Of a DNA stretch of 64,000 nucleotides, positions 58,562 through 64,000 are shown piece by piece. Below the pieces are notes generated by a model that was given only the letters and a program-made list of their open reading frames with translations, was not told where the DNA came from and did no database searches. The number at the start of each line of letters is the position of its first letter. Position 1 is the first letter of the stretch. Source of the stretch: Enhydrobacter sp. (GTDB taxonomy: Bacteria; Pseudomonadota; Alphaproteobacteria; Reyranellales; Reyranellaceae); assembly GCA_025808875.1 (NCBI GenBank), contig CP075528.1, positions 2,044,473-2,108,472 of the forward strand. Direction: 5' to 3'. The translations under genes and the position numbers were made by a program.

Positions 58562-58769
58562 TCAGTTCCGCAACGCGGCGATTTTTTGCCAACCGCGCGC
58601 CTCGAGCAGCCGGTCGATCGCCTCGATCCACGATACGGTCGTGGCGATGTCGGCGCCGGCCACTGGTGCGGGCGGGCGGAGCGGCGCGGGGGAAGATCGA
58701 GCGGAGCGCGACGCCCGCGGGCTTGCCGACCGTACGCTCGCGATCGGGCATCAGCCAACTGTCGGGCAC
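58562..58769 (-). pseudogene. small gene with a frameshift
   Basis: From GTG 58769 the frame reads VPDSWLMPDRERTVGKPAG and ALRSIFPRAAPPA; one frame over it continues PVAGADIATTVSWIEAID and LLEARGWQKIAALRN to a stop at 58562. One extra base in the C-rich run near 58672 would join them into a protein of about 68 residues. No family recognised. May be a real frameshift or a sequencing error. The rest of 58486-58815 shows nothing. Confidence 0.45.
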
Positions 58770-58815
58770 GTAGGGGATCTCAGGCTTCCCGGAGTGCCGG
58801 GCGCGACCGGGCGTT

Positions 58816-60336
58816 TCACTTCGTGGCCGAACCGCACTCGAGCGCGATGCGCCGCGGCGTGAAGGTCGGCAGCGGCGGCTCCGGCGTGGCGAGCGGCCGC
58901 GGCCAGGCGCCGCTCGCCAATCGCTGCTCGATCACGGGAAGCAGTTGCTGCAGGACGATCCAGGCGCGCAGTCGGATGCCGCCTGCCGAATCGTGTATCG
59001 GGTCGATGAAGAGATTGGGGTCGAACGGCATGTAGCGGGCAACGTCGATGAACTGCAGTCCGTGAGTTGCGGCGTACTTTCGGAACACTCGGTTCTCGAA
59101 GGCGACGAGACGCTCGATGTCTCGATATCGGTAAGGAAACGACCCGATGTTCACGTGCTCGAGGAAATTCCTGTCCCGGATCGGATGGACCACCATTCCG
59201 TCCTTCACGATCCACACGAACGAACTGAGCGCGAGTTCGCCGTCCACCGCAGCGAGATCGGCGCGGATGATGTCGAGGTCGCGCTGGATCTGGTTGAGGC
59301 TGGCGGGCAGACGCGGGTAGTCGAGATCGGGGTCCTGTTCGTCCAGGTCGTTCGGCCACACCAGGCGGTAGTCGGGCTTGGGCCACTCGCCCCCATCCGA
59401 GCCGATATCGGACGCCACCAACGCCAGCACGCGCCGTGCCAGCGCCGAGTAGGCCGCAACGCCGCGCAACCACCCCGGCGCGTCGCTCGCCGGCTCGCGC
59501 TCCGGCGGTCTGGCGTCGGCCGGCAGGCCCTCGATGAGGCTGTGGATCTCGAACTGGTTGGCGCCTTCGTAGTAGACCACAAGATCGGGCCGGAGCGGCA
59601 GGATCTCCGTCGCCATCTCGGCGGCGATATCGATCGACGTCGTGCTCTCGCGGCCGGCGTTCAGGGCCTCGAAGCGCACGTCGAGGCCCCTGGCCTGGGC
59701 CCAGCGGTTGAGCCAGTAGCCGACGAACTCGGGATAGGAATAGGGGACGTGGTGGCCGCTCACCGTCGTCGAGGCGCCGACGAACACGACACGCACAGTG
59801 CGCGGCTGGCGCGGCACCTCGATCGGCGGACCGCGCCAGCCGATCTGGTTGGTGACCAGCCCGACCGGCGTCGTCGTATCGGGCAGGAAGCGGTAGGGCG
59901 GCGACGGCCTGCCGTCGGGCGGGTCGTAGACATACAGGAAGCCCGGCGCGTGCTTGAGCAAGGGGTGCCGACAGGGATCGCCGGCGAACTTCGAATTCCA
60001 GGCCTTGAAGATGTCGCTCGGCTGGAACGGGCCGAACTCGGCCGGGTTGCTACGGATGCGCCAGAACACATCCTGCCATTCCCGCGACGGCTTCGTCCGG
60101 TTGGGCAGCGGTGGCAGATTCTCGAAGAACCAGTCGCGCGACACGCCCGCCGCCAGCGGCACGGCGTCGCGATGCCCGGCCGTGACGTCGTCGCGTCCGC
60201 CCTCGGGCAGCGGCAAGGCGAACAGCGGAACGTCGTCGGCAACGCGCACGAACATCTCGGCGGCCACCGTCGTCACGACGATCGAGGCCAGCACCAGCAG
60301 GACATTGCCGAGCGGGGGGGCTCTGGTCTTCTTCAC
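58816..60336 (-). CDS. membrane-anchored SGNH-hydrolase-like protein, long type (paralogue of 601-2118)
   Basis: About 506 residues from GTG 60336 (KKTRAPP, then the membrane helix VLLVLASIVVTTVAAEMF); the frame extends to 60393 without a better start. SGNH motifs: FVGAST (GAS-type Ser), LNAGREST, VVYYEGANQFE and the C-terminal DPIHDSAGG supplying Asp/His. It matches the 601-2118 product block by block and is 57 kb away. Probably periplasmic and membrane-tethered. Divergent from the VWA-like gene. Confidence 0.78.
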   Translation of the reverse strand: MKKTRAPPLGNVLLVLASIVVTTVAAEMFVRVADDVPLFALPLPEGGRDDVTAGHRDAVPLAAGVSRDWFFENLPPLPNRTKPSREWQDVFWRIRSNPAEFGPFQPSDIFKAWNSKFAGDPCRHPLLKHAPGFLYVYDPPDGRPSPPYRFLPDTTTPVGLVTNQIGWRGPPIEVPRQPRTVRVVFVGASTTVSGHHVPYSYPEFVGYWLNRWAQARGLDVRFEALNAGRESTTSIDIAAEMATEILPLRPDLVVYYEGANQFEIHSLIEGLPADARPPEREPASDAPGWLRGVAAYSALARRVLALVASDIGSDGGEWPKPDYRLVWPNDLDEQDPDLDYPRLPASLNQIQRDLDIIRADLAAVDGELALSSFVWIVKDGMVVHPIRDRNFLEHVNIGSFPYRYRDIERLVAFENRVFRKYAATHGLQFIDVARYMPFDPNLFIDPIHDSAGGIRLRAWIVLQQLLPVIEQRLASGAWPRPLATPEPPLPTFTPRRIALECGSATK

Positions 60337-60386
60337 GCGGCTTGCTGCATAGTCAAAACGCAGCGGACGGACAATGGCCCCAGCTC

Positions 60387-61085
60387 GTGACATCTGATCC
60401 CAAGCTCCCCGGCAAGGCCGGCTCCAGTGCCGTCGACGCCTTCGTGCGCGAGGTCGGTCGCTTGCCCGCGACCCGCGGCGGCGGCGGCCGGCTGCTCTTC
60501 GCCATGGATGCGACGGCGAGTCGCGAGCCGACCTGGGATCACGCCTGCTCCATCCAGGGCGAGATGTTCGTCGCCGCCGAGGGGCTGGGCGGACTCGAGG
60601 TGCGGCTCGCCTTCTATCGCGGCTTCGACGAGTTCAAGGTGAGCCGGTGGACCGCCGATGGCCGTGAACTCGCCCGCCTGATGAGCTCGGTGCGGTGCCT
60701 GGCCGGCCGGACCCAGATCGGCCGGACGCTGCGCTACGCTGCCGACCAGCGCCGCGAGAGCCGCATCGATGCCGTGGTCTTCGTGGGCGACTGCTGCGAG
60801 GAGGACGTCGACCAGCTCGGCCACGAGGCGGGTCAGCTCGGCCTCCTCGGCCTGCCGGTGTTCGTCTTCCAGGAGGGGGGCGACCGGGTCGCCTCGCGGA
60901 TATTCCCGCAGATCGCCCGGCTGACACGCGGCGCCTGGAGCAGGTTCGATCGCAACAGCCCCGACCAGCTCAAGCGCCTGCTCGGCGCCGTCGCCGCCTA
61001 TGCCGCCGGCGGCCGGCCGGCGCTGGAGGCCTACGGTCGGAAACAGGGCGGGGCGGCGGCGCTGCTGACGAACCAGATGAAATGA
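60387..61085 (+). CDS. VWA-like domain protein
   Basis: 232 residues from GTG 60387. The fold resembles von Willebrand A: LLFAMDATASREPTWD (a degenerate MIDAS, DATAS for DxSxS), LEVRLAFYRGFDEF, ARTQIGRTLRYA-like TQIGRTLRYAADQ (MIDAS Thr region), and AVVFVGDCCEEDVD with an acidic cluster. A final VASRIFPQIARLTRGAWSRFD fits the C-terminal helix. Soluble. Its stop overlaps the start of the acyl-CoA dehydrogenase (ATGA), so the two are coupled; partner unknown. Confidence 0.75.
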   Translation: MTSDPKLPGKAGSSAVDAFVREVGRLPATRGGGGRLLFAMDATASREPTWDHACSIQGEMFVAAEGLGGLEVRLAFYRGFDEFKVSRWTADGRELARLMSSVRCLAGRTQIGRTLRYAADQRRESRIDAVVFVGDCCEEDVDQLGHEAGQLGLLGLPVFVFQEGGDRVASRIFPQIARLTRGAWSRFDRNSPDQLKRLLGAVAAYAAGGRPALEAYGRKQGGAAALLTNQMK

Positions 61086-62278
61086 CCGGGGACCTTCGCG
61101 CCGCCGTCGAGGCCTTCTTCGACCGCGAAATCCTGCCGCGCCATCGCCAGTGGGTGGAGCACGTCCAACGCCGGGGCGAGGCCGCGCCATTCCTGGCGGG
61201 ATTGCAGCACAAGGCGCGGTCGGCGGGCTTGTGGAACCTCGCCATGCCGGGCCGCCTTTCGAACGCGCGGTTCGCGCCGCTTGCCGAGATCATGGGACGC
61301 CTGCCGTGGGCGCCCGAGGTTTTCAACTGCCAGGCGCCCGACGTCCCCAATATGATCATGCTGCAGCATGCCGCCACGCCCGAGCAGAAGAAGCGCTGGC
61401 TCGAACCGCTGCTGGAGGGCCGTGCCCGCTCGGCCTTCGGCATGACCGAACCCGACGTCGCCTCGTCGGACGCCACCAACATCGCCACGAGCTTGCGGCG
61501 CGACGGCGGCGACTGGGTCGTCGATGGCCGCAAATGGTACATCACCGGTGCCGCCCATCCGGACTGCGCCTTCGTCATCGTGATGGGCGTGTCGCAACCC
61601 GATGCGCCACGCACGTCGCGCCATTCCTGCCTGATCGTCCCGATGGACGCACCCGGCCTGCGCATCGTGCGCGAGCTGCGCTTCATGGGCTGGCAGGATC
61701 ACATCGCGCCCATCGCCGAGCTGGAGTTCACGAACGTGCGCGTGCCGGCGGAGAACCTGCTGGGCGGCGACGGCGAGGGCTTTGCCGCCGCGCAGGTGCG
61801 ACTGGGGCCGGCGCGCCTGCATCACTGCATGCGGACCGTGGGTCTCTGCGAGGTGCTGATCGAGCTGATGATGGCGCGCGCCGCCGAGCGCCGCGCCTTC
61901 GGTCGCGCCGTGATCGACTACGATGCCACGCAGCAGGCCATCGCCCGCTCGCGCTTCGAGCTCGAGCAGGCGAGGCTGCTCGTGCTGCAGGCGGCCGAGC
62001 GGCTCGACCGCGAGGGCCATGCCGCTGCCTGGCGCGAGGTCTCGATGATCAAGGTCGCCGTGCCCGAGACGGCGCAGCGCATCGCCGACCGCGCGCTGCA
62101 GATCTTCGGCGCCATGGGCGGCAGCGACGACGCGCCCATCCATCACGCCTTCGCCATGGCCCGCCTGTTGCGCATCGCCGACGGGCCGGACGAGGTCCAT
62201 CTGCGCCAGGTCTTCCGCCAGGAACCGAAGGCGCGCTGGACGGTGGCGGATTCTCCCTATGTGACGCGCGGGGCCTGA
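61082..62278 (+). CDS. acyl-CoA dehydrogenase
   Basis: 398 residues from ATG 61082. FAD-dependent acyl-CoA dehydrogenase: FGMTEPDVASSDATNI (FAD contact, about 122), VDGRKWYITGAAHPDCA, VRVPAENLLGGDGEGF, RRAFGRAVIDYDATQQAIA and a C-terminal RALQIFGAMGGSDDAPIHHAF. The short N-terminus (LWNLAMPGRL) and HH in GPARLHHCMR fit the ACAD10/11-like subgroup, but assignment is tentative. Oxidises an unknown acyl-CoA. Confidence 0.9.
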   Translation: MTGDLRAAVEAFFDREILPRHRQWVEHVQRRGEAAPFLAGLQHKARSAGLWNLAMPGRLSNARFAPLAEIMGRLPWAPEVFNCQAPDVPNMIMLQHAATPEQKKRWLEPLLEGRARSAFGMTEPDVASSDATNIATSLRRDGGDWVVDGRKWYITGAAHPDCAFVIVMGVSQPDAPRTSRHSCLIVPMDAPGLRIVRELRFMGWQDHIAPIAELEFTNVRVPAENLLGGDGEGFAAAQVRLGPARLHHCMRTVGLCEVLIELMMARAAERRAFGRAVIDYDATQQAIARSRFELEQARLLVLQAAERLDREGHAAAWREVSMIKVAVPETAQRIADRALQIFGAMGGSDDAPIHHAFAMARLLRIADGPDEVHLRQVFRQEPKARWTVADSPYVTRGA

Positions 62279-62324
62279 GGGCGCCGGGTCGGGCGCAGAA
62301 AGAGGTTGCGGATCACCGCGGATG

Positions 62325-62346
62325 TCGTACAATTACGATTGTACGA
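62325..62346. repeat. perfect hairpin palindrome
   Basis: TCGTACAAT-TACG-ATTGTACGA, 9-bp arms with a 4-nt loop, 47 bases after the acyl-CoA dehydrogenase stop. No T-tract; could be an operator or an RNA 3'-end hairpin. Confidence 0.6.
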
Positions 62347-62427
62347 TCCGGTTCTGCGGGATGCCGCCGATCTTCCCATCGACTTCCCTGTTTTGCTGCA
62401 CGGTCTCCGGTGGGTTTTGGTTGTGAA

Positions 62428-62454
62428 TTTTGGCGATTTTGGCGATTTTGGCGA
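62428..62454. repeat. 9-bp tandem repeat, three copies
   Basis: TTTTGGCGA repeated exactly three times, in a gene-free stretch (62279-62541). A unit length divisible by 3 keeps frame, but no convincing ORF crosses it. Confidence 0.9.
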
Positions 62455-62489
62455 ACGATTTTGGTTCCGAGATCGGACCATTTGTACGG

Positions 62490-62516
62490 TTTCTGCAGTT
62501 CCTGCAGTTTCTGCAA
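62490..62516. repeat. second 9-bp tandem repeat, three near-copies
   Basis: TTTCTGCAG, TTCCTGCAG and TTTCTGCAA in tandem, 35 bases after the other 9-bp array. Both arrays sit between convergent genes. Confidence 0.85.
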
Positions 62517-62519
62517 CGC

Positions 62520-62541
62520 CTTTCGGCCGACTGACCGAAAG
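62520..62541 (-). terminator. hairpin at the SDR gene 3' end
   Basis: CTTTCGG and CCGAAAG form a 7-bp stem with an 8-nt loop immediately after the SDR stop on the minus strand. Modest terminator candidate without a T-tract. Confidence 0.4.
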
Positions 62542-63291
62542 TCAGGCGCCCAGCAGGCGAGCAGTCCAGCGTCCCGGCAGGGTCGCGCCCAGCCAGACGG
62601 CGGCCTTGGTGCCGATCGGGAAGGCGATGCGTGCGTGGTTGCGCTCGAGGCCGCGGCGGATGATGGCGGAGGCGCGCTCGGCCGACATCAGGAACGGCAT
62701 CGGGAAGGGGGCTTGCGCCGTCATGGGCGTGGCGACGAAACCGGGGCAGACGACACTGACGCCGATGCCGAACTTTTTCAGGGGATAGCGGATGCTCTCG
62801 CCCCAGACCCGCACCGCCGCCTTGCTGGCGTTGTAGGACGCCGAGTAGGGCAGGCCGATGAAGCTCGCCAGCGACGAGACGATGGCGATCTGCCCGGCCT
62901 TGCGGTCCATCATCTTGCGGACCAGCGGCTCGACGGTGTTGAGAACCCCGCCGATGTTGACGTCCATGGTCTTGCGCACGATGGCGAAGTCGTCGAGCGA
63001 GGAATTGTCCTTGTCGATCGAGATGCCGGCGTTGGCGACGGCCAAGTCGACGGGATGCGCGGCGTCGAAGCCCGCGAGCCAGGCGGCCATCGCCTCGCGG
63101 TCGGCGGCATCGATGACGCGGGCGTCGACCGTCGCTCCTCTGGCGCGGCAGGCATCGGCTACGGCGTGGAGGCGCACAGGGTCGCGTCCGGAGAGCGCAA
63201 GGGCGATGCCGGGCGCGGCATAGTCGCGGGCGAGCGCCTCGCCGATGCCGCTCGAAGCGCCGGTGACGACGATGTTGGTGAAGCGTTTCAT
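62542..63291 (-). CDS. short-chain dehydrogenase/reductase
   Basis: 249 residues from ATG 63291; the frame is open further but without a protein-like N-terminus. Classical SDR: VVTGASSGIGEALA (nucleotide loop TGxxxGIG), DLAVANAGIS (NAG), IAIVSSLASFIGLPYSASYNASKAA (Ser, YxxxK catalytic residues), and VCPGFVATPMT. SGRDP after the second strand suggests NADP(H). Substrate unknown. Confidence 0.93.
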   Translation of the reverse strand: MKRFTNIVVTGASSGIGEALARDYAAPGIALALSGRDPVRLHAVADACRARGATVDARVIDAADREAMAAWLAGFDAAHPVDLAVANAGISIDKDNSSLDDFAIVRKTMDVNIGGVLNTVEPLVRKMMDRKAGQIAIVSSLASFIGLPYSASYNASKAAVRVWGESIRYPLKKFGIGVSVVCPGFVATPMTAQAPFPMPFLMSAERASAIIRRGLERNHARIAFPIGTKAAVWLGATLPGRWTARLLGA

Positions 63292-63397
63292 GGGTGGATA
63301 ACCTTCGGCGGTCGGCGCGTTGTGCCTGCGTGGCTCGTGCGATACTAGGGGGCCGCACCGTGCGGCGGCCAGCGGAACGAGTGTCGGAGCGAATGTC

Positions 63398-64000
63398 TTG
63401 ATTGCCAGCATGACGGGATACGCCAGGGCGCAGGGGGCGGATGAGCGGCGCCGCTGGGTGTGGGAGGCGCGCAGCGTCAATGGCCGCAATCTCGAGGTGC
63501 GCTGCAGGGTGCCGCAGGGCTTCGAGCGGCTGGAGAACGTCGCGCGCACCGCCGCCGGCGGCCGGCTCAGGCGCGGCAATGTCTCGCTCGGCCTCACCTT
63601 CACCACCGAACGCTCCGCCAAGCCGCTGCGTATCAACCGCGCGTTGCTCGCCGAACTCGGCGCGCTGGTCGAGGAGGTGCGCAGGACCACGGGCGCCGCG
63701 CCGCCGTCCGCCGACGGCCTGCTGCGGGTTCGCGGCGTCATCGAGGAGGAAGACGCGGGAGAGGAGAGCGAGGAGGCCCTGGCGGCGCTCGACAAGGCGC
63801 TGCTGACCACGCTCGACGAGGCGCTGAAGGCGTTGGCGTCGGCGCGGGCCGCCGAAGGCAAGGCGCTGGCGTCGGTGATCGGCGGCCACATCGAGGAGAT
63901 CGACGGGTTGTGCGGGCGTGCGGCCGATCGGGCGCAGTCGCAGCTCGGCACGGTGCGCGAGCGCTTCGACGGCCAGCTCCGGGAACTGCTCGAGCGCGCG
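63398..64000 (+). CDS. yicC: YicC-family endoribonuclease, 3'-truncated by window
   Basis: The first 201 codons are present and the frame is open at the window end. The start TTG 63398 gives the family N-terminus LIASMTGYARAQG (others have MIxSMTGFGR), with GGAG upstream; ATG 63410 is the alternative. Features: WEARSVNGRNLEVRCRVPQGFERLE, RRGNVSLGLTF, and a long helical middle. YicC proteins are endoribonucleases of the YicC/YloC family; the C-terminal catalytic part is outside the window. Confidence 0.93.
   Translation, partial: MIASMTGYARAQGADERRRWVWEARSVNGRNLEVRCRVPQGFERLENVARTAAGGRLRRGNVSLGLTFTTERSAKPLRINRALLAELGALVEEVRRTTGAAPPSADGLLRVRGVIEEEDAGEESEEALAALDKALLTTLDEALKALASARAAEGKALASVIGGHIEEIDGLCGRAADRAQSQLGTVRERFDGQLRELLERA

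Noticed and set aside
62428-62516. CRISPR or toxin-antitoxin operator array
   Set aside because: Units are 9 bp without spacers and no associated genes are present; simple tandem repeats.

Overview
The window is GC-rich, gene-dense chromosomal DNA from an alphaproteobacterium. The evidence is a MipZ-type division ATPase, a guaB - rsmB-like - guaA order, a siroheme/sulfite reductase operon with the DUF2849 and DUF934 genes, an hsp20 gene with an apparent RpoH promoter and ROSE-type leader, and a 24-residue membrane miniprotein. The repeated family of membrane-anchored SGNH proteins may point to a Rhodospirillales/Reyranella-like or Rhizobiales organism, but that is inference. No rRNA or tRNA gene was seen.

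Region 1 (1-10804) is core. It holds the 3' part of rlmE, four SGNH-hydrolase-like membrane proteins, guaB, an RsmB-like rRNA m5C methyltransferase, a GNAT acetyltransferase and guaA. Palindromic intergenic repeats have invaded the rsmB/GNAT junction, where a deleted second copy of the GNAT 5' end remains.

Region 2 (about 10805-16740) is a genomic island of visibly lower GC at the 3' end of guaA, a known island-integration site. Its ends carry a 15-bp imperfect direct repeat of the guaA terminus, and a frameshifted guaA 3' fragment lies inside it at 15338-15483, so two elements appear to have inserted in series. Cargo: a possible DUF3800-like protein, a Gp37/Gp68 three-Cys protein with its TcmP partner, an unrecognised Cys/His-rich protein, and a TIR-domain protein with a coiled coil. 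It resembles a small defence island, has no visible integrase, and is the best candidate here for an undescribed system.

Region 3 (16817-29220) has an ABC-F ATPase, two divergent PIN-toxin modules plus a truncated third PIN gene, a lipoprotein, a KefB-like antiporter, a P2-type cation ATPase, a tandem universal stress protein behind an FNR/FixK-like box, a cupin protein and a cytochrome P450.

Region 4 (29221-38888) has katG behind an Irr/PerR-like palindrome, a Cys-rich metal-binding protein, an endonuclease/exonuclease/phosphatase-family protein, a fold-IV aminotransferase resembling (R)-amine transaminases, an FNT channel, hsp20, and an assimilatory operon (36-aa membrane ORF, cysG-like, DUF2849, cysI-like, DUF934) behind a structured leader RNA.

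Region 5 (38896-64000) has a TetR regulator, an alkylation-repair operon whose Ada-AlkA fusion has lost the glycosylase core, an amidohydrolase, small membrane proteins, two MFS transporters, two molybdopterin oxidoreductases, rpmE, cyaY, an ABC exporter, an acyl-CoA synthetase coupled to a GNAT-membrane-ClpP-like fusion protein, mipZ, a fifth SGNH protein closely related to the first, a VWA-like protein coupled to an acyl-CoA dehydrogenase, an SDR, and the start of yicC.
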